A stretch of 64,000 nt of DNA from Heliopora coerulea (Eukaryota > Cnidaria > Anthozoa > Scleralcyonacea > Helioporidae): NCBI GenBank assembly GCA_030142905.1, contig JASJOG010000108.1:201001-265000 (forward strand). Reading direction: 5' to 3'. This document shows, in pieces, positions 48,224-60,000 of the stretch. Position 1 is the first letter of the stretch. Every line of letters starts with the position of its first letter. The notes beneath the pieces are model-generated. The model did no database searches and was not told the DNA's origin. It was given only the letters and a program-made list of their open reading frames with translations. A program made the translations under genes and the position numbers.

Positions 48224-51200
48224 CTAGAAGAATAAGAAAGAATGATGTAATTTCGGTATTTAATTTTTGTGACCGAGAAATGTGAAACCACAGTAGACAG
48301 TGTTTTTGGATGTTCTGTTCTCATTACCATGCATCATATTGTTAACACAATGTATGGTTTTAAACTCGATAACAAGAGAGTGAACGGTCTCATTCTGATT
48401 TAAGTTGAGAGAATAAGAATCTCAAATGGCATGCCAAATTTTACCTAAACCGTAGTTACACTTTAAAAGTTTTTTGTCGTCGATTTGTTGTAATGGCGTT
48501 GGGAGAGAAACGGACTAGTGTAACACCACTTCGCATCGCTGACCAAAGTTTGAAATGTTACGTAGAATTTGCAATACAGGAAGACCCTGGATGTTGAAGT
48601 TGGTAGAAGAGACATATCAATCATGAAATTATGTTGCAATCATTTGCATGAAATTAAGGGATTGTTCACGTTTGAAATCGTTGCACAAGAAAGATGAACA
48701 CAAAGTAATTGAGCTGTTGCATGTAGACACGAAACAAATGCACAACTTGTCCCCACTTGTTCCCAGGCGTCAACAATGTTGCCAACAATGTTGTTCAGCC
48801 ATAATTTAACAACTTGTTTACGACGTCCAGCTATCATATTAGCAACAGCGAACATGGTGGCGCATTAATCCCGTACCTTTTCCCGTGTTCCAACAACCAA
48901 GAGCAACCGTTGTGGCTTCATTAGTGCCAAACAGCAATGTTCAAACGACAGTGAATGGTATTGGATCAATGAATGTTGTTTATTCCTCGTGACAATGTTT
49001 AATAGCTTCAATGATATAACAAACAGGGCTATTTTTGTGTTTGAATAAGATGTAAGCTAGAGCAGGGGCAAAACTCAAGGGGAATGTAGAAGCGGTGCGA
49101 CACCCCCAAAAGTTTTAGAAATCAAGATTGACAGGGCAAAATCAAAGATCTCGCAAGGCAACCCATAGTATAAAGTTTTAAGTGACGTGACGAGATAACT
49201 TAAAATTTTTAAAATTGGACGGTAAAAATATTGTTTGTGTCCAAAAAAATATTGCATGAGTGATGAGGTTAGTGCGCCAATGTTTTCGATGGCATGCCAA
49301 GCCGAGGTGCACGCCTGCTTACAACGTGGGGTCTTCTTAGCAGCGGATGAAGCCAACTTCCCTCCAATGTCACCTGCTCCAAAAAATATATCTATACACG
49401 CACTCATACACACATATATTTAGATATGTTTATAGATAAAACACGTTGTAAAATTTACACCATACTTGGAGCATTTTTATACGTTGCCAACTGCCATCAC
49501 ATATGCAAACTAAACGGGGTCATCGCAGTCAGGCTTTGTATGAGGTCTATTTGATTGAATTTCACTATGGAGCCGCAGAGCAACACAGATTCTGGCAGGG
49601 AAATTTTATCTTCATCCCTCTAAAGAAAAGGGCCTAGTTATGCCCCTGAGCTAGAGGGAAAGGGAAGAATAAAAAGACGTGAGAACCAACACGGATCAAT
49701 ATAGTATTCTACCAAATAATAATAATAATAATAACTTTATTTATTTATCCACGAAGCTAGCCAGTGCCAAAGCAGTCATGCAGACCAGCGTTAAAACACA
49801 GTAGCCATAGCTTTAGAGAACAGCTTTGGCTGAAAGTATTCTAACCAAAATTGATTTAAACAGACGTTTAAATCCGACAGTGATTGACGTCAGCAATAAT
49901 TTGCATTAGCAGTAAGTAATATCAGCAGAAAAAAATAGATTTCGTAAGCAAATTGTCGAACTGTTTAGATGGCCCAAAATTATGTCTCCCTGTGCTAGTT
50001 TTTGCCAAATATGAAGGCCTGGGGAAACTAGAACACACTGGTGCACAAATATCGCATTTAAAACATTGTTCCTACAATGTGTCCCAATTTTGTCCCGTGG
50101 CTGGCATGGATTGCATTAGCAAATCTTGCTTCAAGAAGTTTAATATCTATCTCAGACTTCAAGAACAATCTTGGTTCCCAAGAAGCATGTTTGCTTCCAT
50201 GGGAGGTGACAAAAAAAATACTGTCCAGAATGTTTCTCTGACAATTCGACTCAGTTTTGCCACGCTTAAAGATCCTTTATTAGTGATTGATGGTTTACAA
50301 GTATCCTTATTGTGATCATAAGGAATCGAGTCGGTAAGTGGCAAACAGCCTGGACGTTCCAACATCAGTTAACTCTGTTGAAGGATGGAGTTCAAAAGTT
50401 GATTATCATATTGGCTGTTCCAAGTCAAAATTTCCTTCCGGCAACGCCTCTATACCATAATTAAAATTCAAACGGGACTCTGAAGAGCACAAGAGTGTAA
50501 GTCACAGTTGCCAAGAAGCACTGACATTAACCTGACAACATATACCTAAGTTGAAACATCAATATATCATATCAAACTACTCAGCACAAAGAACTATCTT
50601 GAACAATATAAAACACTTGAACAAGTGAATGTGCTTGAGAGCCAGGTGTGCTCTGTCGTGTCTGGGTCACACTCATCCAATAATGTCTACCTGACCTCAA
50701 TGTAATCCTCAGCGCAGGGAACGTATCAAAAATTCCGCAGATCCACACAGTTTCGGCCGGAATTGCGGTAAAACACGGTTCACGAACTTCAAGGATTACT
50801 GTTTTTTGTAGTTGAAACTGTATTGACAAGGTTTCATGATGATTATTATTTGACGGATTATTTTTAAATACAATGAACGATGGAAACGTCGAAGAAGACT
50901 CAGTATTCTGAATACATCTTGGAAGTAGTTTGAGAAATATTTTGCTTTTTGTTCGAGGAAAAGGAAAGCCATCTGCGCTTAGGTTTTCAAACTGACTTTC
51001 AAAAAATATTCTTTTTTTGAATTTCCTAGTGCCTGGCCGTCAATGTCGAGGAACTTATCTCAGATAAACTGATAGACTAATCAGTTTTCGAATGCAGTCT
51101 CGAAAATTATAAACCACTCGTTATTTTGACCACTTTGAAAGAATTTCAAAAAGTTGTTGCATGAGCGTTTTTTTACAAAAACGAGTTTTTAATGAATCAA

Positions 51201-51236
51201 TATTTAAAGTACGAAGATACTTGTTTCAGCACCTAC
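48224..51236 (-). other. Intron of the diverged SIX gene
   Basis: The donor is GTAGGT at 51236 and the acceptor TAG ends at 48224. It contains an AAT microsatellite (49,714-49,734) and, near 48,767-48,796, repeated CAACAATGTTG palindromes that look like a decayed repeat. A minus-strand frame at 50581-50829 was rejected as an exon. Confidence 0.6.
49714..49734. repeat. AAT microsatellite
   Basis: Seven consecutive AAT units. Confidence 0.9.
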
Positions 51237-51820
51237 CTTTTCGTCTTTCTTTGTTGAGTCATCCTAATTCGTTGTCTCTTGTTTTTAAACCAATTGCTGA
51301 CTTGAGTTACAGTCAAGTCAGTCAACTCAGCAAGCTTTCTTTTATCCTGAAGAGAAGGGTAAGGCTTTTCCTCGTAGGCTTTGTTCAAGATGACTCTTGA
51401 AGATTCTTTAAAGCAGTAACTTTTTTCTCGACCATTTGAGATAGTCCTGGGAGCCGGGAACTTTCTTCGTATTCGGTATTGGCCAGCTGCATCCAAAGGA
51501 CTGCCCCTTCTTCTCTCAGCCTCGATGTACCGCGCTTTGTACCACATATGTCTCAATTTTTCATGGTAGTCTTTCGAAAAGTTTTTTTCCTCGATAATCC
51601 GATAGAGTTCTTGCAAATTGCCGTTGTAAAAGGCGACGACAGCGCGGGAAACTGCTATCGCTTCGCAACTGTCGATTTCACCCGCAGAAGTAGGCAATGA
51701 CCAAAGGAACCTGTTCAACCGTTGAATCTGCCCGCTTACCTCAAGAAATTTACAAAAGCGAGCTATATCACCAATAGAAAATGGCAAAGGAAGTACCATA
51801 TTGCTCAGTCTGGTGGACAT
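51237..51820 (-). CDS. Strongly diverged SIX homeobox gene, exon 1 (Six1/2-like signatures)
   Basis: The exon starts at ATG 51820 (A at -3; a second in-frame ATG at codon 8 also has a good context). It encodes 194 residues plus two bases and ends at AAG|GTAGGT. The SIX domain (about 11-120) keeps [26 protein letters not shown] and [16 protein letters not shown]. The homeodomain (about 130-189) keeps SYCFKESSR and [14 protein letters not shown]. The AGQYR segment (compare VGKYR) and SYCFKE-SR-VL match Six1/2 better than Six4/5 or Six3/6. Unusual changes: the near-invariant TIWDGE is TISNGR, RPLGAVGKYR is [10 protein letters not shown], and NRRQRDR is NKRQRIR. No stops or frameshifts occur, so it is probably functional but fast-evolving. 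It could be a diverged Six1/2 or an extra lineage-specific paralogue; a conserved Six1/2 may lie elsewhere. Confidence 0.88.
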
Positions 51821-51849
51821 AATTGATGGAATTATTCGCTTGTGCTGTA

Positions 51850-52319
51850 TTTTCCACGTGCAATCGTCTCAGCTGCGTTACGTGAATGCAAAATTGTTCA
51901 TATTAATTTAGTCTTTTTGTACATGTTTCGAACCGATGGGTATTATTGTACTGTGCAGTTAATATCTTAATAAATATTCGTATAACTTGATGTCGCACTC
52001 CATAACATCAAACTGGGCATTTCAAAATGACCGGCATCAGATGTCCAAATAACTCTTATCATCAGCTGCTCTATTTAATTTGTCCAACTTTGATGTTCTT
52101 CTATTGCCGGATTTTCCTAAGGAAAACAACTGGAAAAAAAAAAAAGCTACCTTTTTCTATTGCGCAGCAGATGAATAAATATTGTCAAGAATATGGCTAA
52201 ATAATTATCGCAGTTGATGATTTTTCGTCTCACAACAGGGAAAACTTGGGCACTATCTATTGAAGACATACAAAAAAAAAACTAAAAAAAAAACCAAAAA
52301 AAAACGTACTTTTTAACTG
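51850..52319. other. Upstream region of the diverged SIX gene and A-rich junction
   Basis: A CACGTG E-box lies near 51,856 and an ATGCAAAAT octamer-like motif near 51,887. No clear TATA box was found. Poly-A runs at about 52,135-52,145 and 52,270-52,305 mark the boundary with the satellite. Confidence 0.3.
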
Positions 52320-52505
52320 ATTGTAAAGAGAGATCAAAAATTAAAACATAAAGTAAATAAATCAAGCCATGGTGTTTGCAGTGGAAAGTTTCTTCCAAAA
52401 AATTTAGTTTTCCAGCGATTAGAGTGGGTTTTACAGTAAATGACGCAAAACATTTGAAGTCCAAAAATTCGGACAACAACTAAAGGGGTTAATCTTTGGA
52501 TTTTG
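52320..52505. repeat. Decayed edge monomer of the 168-bp satellite
   Basis: About one unit is recognisable by its order of blocks (TTGCAGTGGAAAGTTTCTTCC, then CCAGCGATTAGAGTGGG, then AAAGGGGTTAATCTTTGGAT, then GACGATTTTTCGACC), but it differs from the array consensus at many positions. This matches the general rule that edge monomers escape homogenisation. Its minus frame lacks the stop present in the adjacent subfamily I units. Confidence 0.8.
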
Positions 52506-54820
52506 ACGATTTTTCGACCAATTTCCAACTTTCGAAATAAGAGCAGAATCTGAAAGTTTATTGCATAGAAAGTAGTTTTGCAGTGATTTCAGTGGTTTTT
52601 GAGCGAAATTACGTCGAAAATTTTAGGTGGAAAAATTTGACCAAAATGTAAAGGGGTTAACCTTTGGTTTTTGACGATTTTTCGACCAATTTTCAACTTT
52701 CGAAATAAGAGCAGAATCTGAAAGTTTATTGCATAGAAAGTAGTTTTGCAGTGATTTCAGTGGTTTTTGAGCGAAATTACGTCGAAAATTTTAGGTGGAA
52801 AAATTTGACCAAAATGTAAAGGGGTTAACCTTTGGTTTTTGACGATTTTTCGACCAATTTTCAACTTTCGAAATAAGAGCAGAATCTGAAAGTTTATTGC
52901 ATAGAAAGTAGTTTTGCAGTGATTTCAGTGGTTTTTGAGCGAAATTACGTCGAAAATTTTAGGTGGAAAAATTTGACCAAAATGTAAAGGGGTTAACCTT
53001 TGGTTTTTGACGATTTTTCGACCAATTTTCAACTTTCGAAATAAGAGCAGAATCTGAAAGTTTATTGCATAGAAAGTAGTTTTGCAGTGATTTCAGTGGT
53101 TTTTGAGCGAAATTACGTCGAAAATTTTAGGTGGAAAAATTTGACCAAAATGTAAAGGGGTTAACCTTTGGTTTTTGACGATTTTTCGACCAATTTTCAA
53201 CTTTCGAAATAAGAGCAGAATCTGAAAGTTTATTGCATAGAAAGTAGTTTTGCAGTGATTTCAGTGGTTTTTGAGCGAAATTACGTCGAAAATTTTAGGT
53301 GGAAAAATTTGACCAAAATGTAAAGGGGTTAACCTTTGGTTTTTGACGATTTTTCGACCAATTTTCAACTTTCGAAATAAGAGCAGAATCTGAAAGTTTA
53401 TTGCATAGAAAGTAGTTTTGCAGTGATTTCAGTGGTTTTTCGGTGAAATTACGTCGAAAATTTTAGGTGGAAAAATTTGACCAAAATGTAAAGGGGTTAA
53501 CCTTTGGTTTTTGACGATTTTTCGACCAATTTTCAACTTTCGAAATAAGAGCAGAATCTGAAAGTTTATTGCATAGAAAGTAGTTTTGCAGTGATTTCAG
53601 TGGTTTTTGAGCGAAATTACGTCGAAAATTTTAGGTGGAAAAATTTGACCAAAATGTAAAGGGGTTAACCTTTGGTTTTTGACGATTTTTCGACCAATTT
53701 TCAACTTTCGAAATAAGAGCAGAATCTGAAAGTTTATTGCATAGAAAGTAGTTTTGCAGTGATTTCAGTGGTTTTTGAGCGAAATTACGTCGAAAATTTT
53801 AGGTGGAAAAATTTGACCAAAATGTAAAGGGGTTAACCTTTGGTTTTTGACGATTTTTCGACCAATTTTCAACTTTCGAAATAAGAGCAGAATCTGAAAG
53901 TTTATTGCATAGAAAGTAGTTTTGCAGTGATTTCAGTGGTTTTTGAGCGAAATTACGTCGAAAATTTTAGGTGGAAAAATTTGACCAAAATGTAAAGGGG
54001 TTAACCTTTGGTTTTTGACGATTTTTCGACCAATTTTCAACTTTCGAAATAAGAGCAGAATCTGAAAGTTTATTGCATAGAAAGTAGTTTTGCAGTGATT
54101 TCAGTGGTTTTTGAGCGAAATTACGTCGAAAATTTTAGGTGGAAAAATTTGACCAAAATGTAAAGGGGTTAACCTTTGGTTTTTGACGATTTTTCGACCA
54201 ATTTTCAACTTTCGAAATAAGAGCAGAATCTGAAAGTTTATTGCATAGAAAGTAGTTTTGCAGTGATTTCAGTGGTTTTTGAGCGAAATTACGTTGAATA
54301 TTTTAGGTGGAAAAATTTGACCAAAATGTAAAGGGGTTAACCTTTGGTTTTTGACGATTTTTCGACCAATTTTCAACTTTCGAAATAAGAGCAGAATCTG
54401 AAAGTTTATTGCATAGAAAGTAGTTTTGCAGTGATTTCAGTGGTTTTTGAGCGAAATTACGTCGAAAATTTTAGGTGGAAAAATTTGACCAAAATGTAAA
54501 GGGGTTAACCTTTGGTTTTTGACGATTTTTCGACCAATTTTCAACTTTCGAAATAAGAGCAGAATCTGAAAGTTTATTGCATAGAAAGTAGTTTTGCAGT
54601 GATTTCAGTGGTTTTTGAGCGAAATTACGTCGAAAATTTTAGGTGGAAAAATTTGACCAAAATGTAAAGGGGTTAACCTTTGGTTTTTGACGATTTTTCG
54701 ACCAATTTTCAACTTTCGAAATAAGAGCAGAATCTGAAAGTTTATTGCATAGAAAGTAGTTTTGCAGTGATTTCAGTGGTTTTTCGGTGAAATTACGTCG
54801 AAAATTTTAGGTGGAAAAAT
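52506..54820. repeat. Satellite subfamily I block
   Basis: Monomers carry TTTCAGTGG, TTTTTGAGCGAAATTACGTCG, AAAATGTAAAGG and mostly CAATTTTCAAC. They are very similar to each other. Exceptions: the unit near 53,440 has TTTTTCGGTGAAA, and the unit near 54,290 has GTTGAATATT. The TTTCAG variant places a TGA in the minus frame that is open further right. Confidence 0.85.
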
Positions 54821-57070
54821 TTGACCAAAAAGTAAAGGGGTTAACCTTTGGTTTTTGACGATTTTTCGACCAATTTCCAACTTTCGAAATAAGAGCAGAA
54901 TCTGAAAGTTTATTGCATAGAAAGTAGTTTTGCAGTGATTTCAGTGGTTTTTCGGTGAAATTACGTCGAAAATTTTAGGTGGAAAAATTTGACCAAAAAG
55001 TAAAGGGGTTAACCTTTGGTTTTTGACGATTTTTCGACCAATTTTCAACTTTCGAAATAAGAGCAGAATCTGAAAGTTTATTGCATAGAAAGTAGTTTTG
55101 CAGTGATTTCAGTGGTTTTTCGGTGAAATTACGTTGAATATTTTAGGTGGAAAAATTTGACCAAAAAGTAAAGGGGTTAACCTTTGGTTTTTGACGATTT
55201 TTCGACCAATTTTCAACTTTCGAAATAAGAGCAGAATCTGAAAGTTTATTGCATAGAAAGTAGTTTTGCAGTGATTGGAGTGGTTTTTCGGTGAAATTAC
55301 GTTGAATATTTTAGGTGGAAAAATTTGACCAAAAAGTAAAGGGGTTAACCTTTGGTTTTTGACGATTTTTCGACCAATTTCCAACTTTCGAAATAAGAGC
55401 AGAATCTGAAAGTTTATTGCATAGAAAGTAGTTTTGCAGTGATTGGAGTGGTTTTTCGGTGAAATTACGTTGAATATTTTAGGTGGAAAAATTTGACCAA
55501 AAAGTAAAGGGGTTAACCTTTGGTTTTTGACGATTTTTCGACCAATTTCCAACTTTCGAAATAAGAGCAGAATCTGAAAGTTTATTGCATAGAAAGTAGT
55601 TTTGCAGTGATTTCAGTGGTTTTTCGGTGAAATTACGTTGAATATTTTAGGTGGAAAAATTTGACCAAAAAGTAAAGGGGTTAACCTTTGGTTTTTGACG
55701 ATTTTTCGACCAATTTCCAACTTTCGAAATAAGAGCAGAATCTGAAAGTTTATTGCATAGAAAGTAGTTTTGCAGTGATTGGAGTGGTTTTTCGGTGAAA
55801 TTACGTTGAATATTTTAGGTGGAAAAATTTGACCAAAAAGTAAAGGGGTTAACCTTTGGTTTTTGACGATTTTTCGACCAATTTCCAACTTTCGAAATAA
55901 GAGCAGAATCTGAAAGTTTATTGCATAGAAAGTAGTTTTGCAGTGATTTCAGTGGTTTTTGAGCGAAATTACGTCGAAAATTTTAGGTGGAAAAATTTGA
56001 CCAAAAAGTAAAGGGGTTAACCTTTGGTTTTTGACGATTTTTCGACCAATTTCCAACTTTCGAAATAAGAGCAGAATCTGAAAGTTTATTGCATAGAAAG
56101 TAGTTTTGCAGTGATTGGAGTGGTTTTTCGGTGAAATTACGTTGAATATTTTAGGTGGAAAAATTTGACCAAAAAGTAAAGGGGTTAACCTTTGGTTTTT
56201 GACGATTTTTCGACCAATTTCCAACTTTCGAAATAAGAGCAGAATCTGAAAGTTTATTGCATAGAAAGTAGTTTTGCAGTGATTGGAGTGGTTTTTCGGT
56301 GAAATTACGTTGAATATTTTAGGTGGAAAAATTTGACCAAAAAGTAAAGGGGTTAACCTTTGGTTTTTGACGATTTTTCGACCAATTTCCAACTTTCGAA
56401 ATAAGAGCAGAATCTGAAAGTTTATTGCATAGAAAGTAGTTTTGCAGTGATTGGAGTGGTTTTTCGGTGAAATTACGTTGAATATTTTAGGTGGAAAAAT
56501 TTGACCAAAAAGTAAAGGGGTTAACCTTTGGTTTTTGACGATTTTTCGACCAATTTCCAACTTTCGAAATAAGAGCAGAATCTGAAAGTTTATTGCATAG
56601 AAAGTAGTTTTGCAGTGATTGGAGTGGTTTTTCGGTGAAATTACGTTGAATATTTTAGGTGGAAAAATTTGACCAAAAAGTAAAGGGGTTAACCTTTGGT
56701 TTTTGACGATTTTTCGACCAATTTCCAACTTTCGAAATAAGAGCAGAATCTGAAAGTTTATTGCATAGAAAGTAGTTTTGCAGTGATTGGAGTGGTTTTT
56801 CGGTGAAATTACGTTGAATATTTTAGGTGGAAAAATTTGACCAAAAAGTAAAGGGGTTAACCTTTGGTTTTTGACGATTTTTCGACCAATTTCCAACTTT
56901 CGAAATAAGAGCAGAATCTGAAAGTTTATTGCATAGAAAGTAGTTTTGCAGTGATTGGAGTGGTTTTTCGGTGAAATTACGTTGAATATTTTAGGTGGAA
57001 AAATTTGACCAAAAAGTAAAGGGGTTAACCTTTGGTTTTTGACGATTTTTCGACCAATTTCCAACTTTCG
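54821..57070. repeat. Satellite subfamily II / transition block
   Basis: Units gain AAAAAGTAAAGG, TTTTTCGGTGAAATTACGTTG and GATTGGAGTGG in steps while keeping GAGCAGAATCTG. Early units still have TTTCAG, and alternation of TTTCAG and TTGGAG occurs at 55.1-55.9 kb. One unit near 55,940-55,990 reverts to subfamily I sequence (TTTCAG, GAGCGAAA, GTCGAAAA) within otherwise subfamily II surroundings. Confidence 0.8.
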
Positions 57071-60000
57071 AAATAAGGTCGATATATGAAAGTTTATTGC
57101 ATAGAAAGTAGTTTTGCAGTGATTGGAGTGGTTTTTCGGTGAAATTACGTTGAATATTTTAGGTGGAAAAATTTGACCAAAAAGTAAAGGGGTTAACCTT
57201 TGGTTTTTGACGATTTTTCGACCAATTTCCAACTTTCGAAATAAGAGCAGAATCTGAAAGTTTATTGCATAGAAAGTAGTTTTGCAGTGATTGGAGTGGT
57301 TTTTCGGTGAAATTACGTTGAATATTTTAGGTGGAAAAATTTGACCAAAAAGTAAAGGGGTTAACCTTTGGTTTTTGACGATTTTTCGACCAATTTCCAA
57401 CTTTCGAAATAAGGTCGAAATATGAAAGTTTATTGCATAGAAAGTAGTTTTGCAGTGATTGGAGTGGTTTTTCGGTGAAATTACGTTGAATATTTTTGGT
57501 GGAAAAATTTGACCAAAAAGTAAAGGGGTTAACCTTTGGTTTTTGACGATTTTTCGACCAATTTCCAACTTTCGAAATAAGGTCGAAATATGAAAGTTTA
57601 TTGCATAGAAAGTAGTTTTGCAGTGATTGGAGTGGTTTTTCGGTGAAATTACGTTGAATATTTTAGGTCGAAAAATTTGACCAAAAAGTAAAGGGGTTAA
57701 CCTTTGGTTTTTGACGATTTTTCCACCAATTTCCAACTTTCGAAATAAGGTCGAAATATGAAAGTTTATTGCATAGAAAGTAGTTTTGCAGTGATTGGAG
57801 TGGTTTTTCGGTGAAATTACGTTGAATATTTTAGGTGGAAAAATTTGACCAAAAAGTAAAGGGGTTAACCTTTGGTTTTTGACGATTTTTCGACCAATTT
57901 CCAACTTTCGAAATAAGGTCGAAATATGAAAGTTTATTGCATAGAAAGTAGTTTTGCAGTGATTGGAGTGGTTTTTCGGTGAAATTACGTTGAATATTTT
58001 AGGTGGAAAAATTTGACCAAAAAGTAAAGGGGTTAACCTTTGGTTTTTGACGATTTTTCGACCAATTTCCAACTTTCGAAATAAGGTCGAAATATGAAAG
58101 TTTATTGCATAGAAAGTAGTTTTGCAGTGATTGGAGTGGTTTTTCGGTGAAATTACGTTGAATATTTTAGGTCGAAAAATTTGACCAAAAAGTAAAGGGG
58201 TTAACCTTTGGTTTTTGACGATTTTTCGACCAATTTCCAACTTTCGAAATAAGGTCGAAATATGAAAGTTTATTGCATAGAAAGTAGTTTTGCAGTGATT
58301 GGAGTGGTTTTTCGGTGAAATTACGTTGAATATTTTAGGTGGAAAAATTTGACCAAAAAGTAAAGGGGTTAACCTTTGGTTTTTGACGATTTTTCGACCA
58401 ATTTCCAACTTTCGAAATAAGGTCGAAATATGAAAGTTTATTGCATAGAAAGTAGTTTTGCAGTGATTGGAGTGGTTTTTCGGTGAAATTACGTTGAATA
58501 TTTTAGGTGGAAAAATTTGACCAAAAAGTAAAGGGGTTAACCTTTGGTTTTTGACGATTTTTCCACCAATTTCCAACTTTCGAAATAAGGTCGATATATG
58601 AAAGTTTATTGCATAGAAAGTAGTTTTGCAGTGATTGGAGTGGTTTTTCGGTGAAATTACGTTGAATATTTTAGGTGGAAAAATTTGACCAAAAAGTAAA
58701 GGGGTTAACCTTTGGTTTTTGACGATTTTTCGACCAATTTCCAACTTTCGAAATAAGGTCGATATATGAAAGTTTATTGCATAGAAAGTAGTTTTGCAGT
58801 GATTGGAGTGGTTTTTCGGTGAAATTACGTTGAATATTTTAGGTGGAAAAATTTGACCAAAAAGTAAAGGGGTTAACCTTTGGTTTTTGACGATTTTTCC
58901 ACCAATTTCCAACTTTCGAAATAAGGTCGATATATGAAAGTTTATTGCATAGAAAGTAGTTTTGCAGTGATTGGAGTGGTTTTTCGGTGAAATTACGTTG
59001 AATATTTTAGGTGGAAAAATTTGACCAAAAAGTAAAGGGGTTAACCTTTGGTTTTTGACGATTTTTCGACCAATTTCCAACTTTCGAAATAAGGTCGATA
59101 TATGAAAGTTTATTGCATAGAAAGTAGTTTTGCAGTGATTGGAGTGGTTTTTCGGTGAAATTACGTTGAATATTTTTGGTGGAAAAATTTGACCAAAAAG
59201 TAAAGGGGTTAACCTTTGGTTTTTGACGATTTTTCCACCAATTTCCAACTTTCGAAATAAGGTCGAAATATGAAAGTTTATTGCATAGAAAGTAGTTTTG
59301 CAGTGATTGGAGTGGTTTTTCGGTGAAATTACGTTGAATATTTTAGGTGGAAAAATTTGACCAAAAAGTAAAGGGGTTAACCTTTGGTTTTTGACGATTT
59401 TTCGACCAATTTCCAACTTTCGAAATAAGGTCGAAATATGAAAGTTTATTGCATAGAAAGTAGTTTTGCAGTGATTGGAGTGGTTTTTCGGTGAAATTAC
59501 GTTGAATATTTTAGGTGGAAAAATTTGACCAAAAAGTAAAGGGGTTAACCTTTGGTTTTTGACGATTTTTCGACCAATTTCCAACTTTCGAAATAAGGTC
59601 GATATATGAAAGTTTATTGCATAGAAAGTAGTTTTGCAGTGATTGGAGTGGTTTTTCGGTGAAATTACGTTGAATATTTTAGGTGGAAAAATTTGACCAA
59701 AAAGTAAAGGGGTTAACCTTTGGTTTTTGACGATTTTTCCACCAATTTCCAACTTTCGAAATAAGGTCATAATATGAAAGTTTATTGCATAGAAAGTAGT
59801 TTTGCAGTGATTGGAGTGGTTTTTCGGTGAAATTACGTTGAATATTTTAGGTCGAAAAATTTGACCAAAAAGTAAAGGGGTTAACCTTTGGTTTTTGACG
59901 ATTTTTCGACCAATTTCCAACTTTCGAAATAAGGTCGAAATATGAAAGTTTATTGCATAGAAAGTAGTTTTGCAGTGATTGGAGTGGTTTTTCGGTGAAA

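Noticed and set aside
50581..50829. Terminal exon of the diverged SIX gene
   Set aside because: The possible acceptor near 50,721 has a weaker pyrimidine tract than the one at 48,224, and the other acceptors give the wrong phase.
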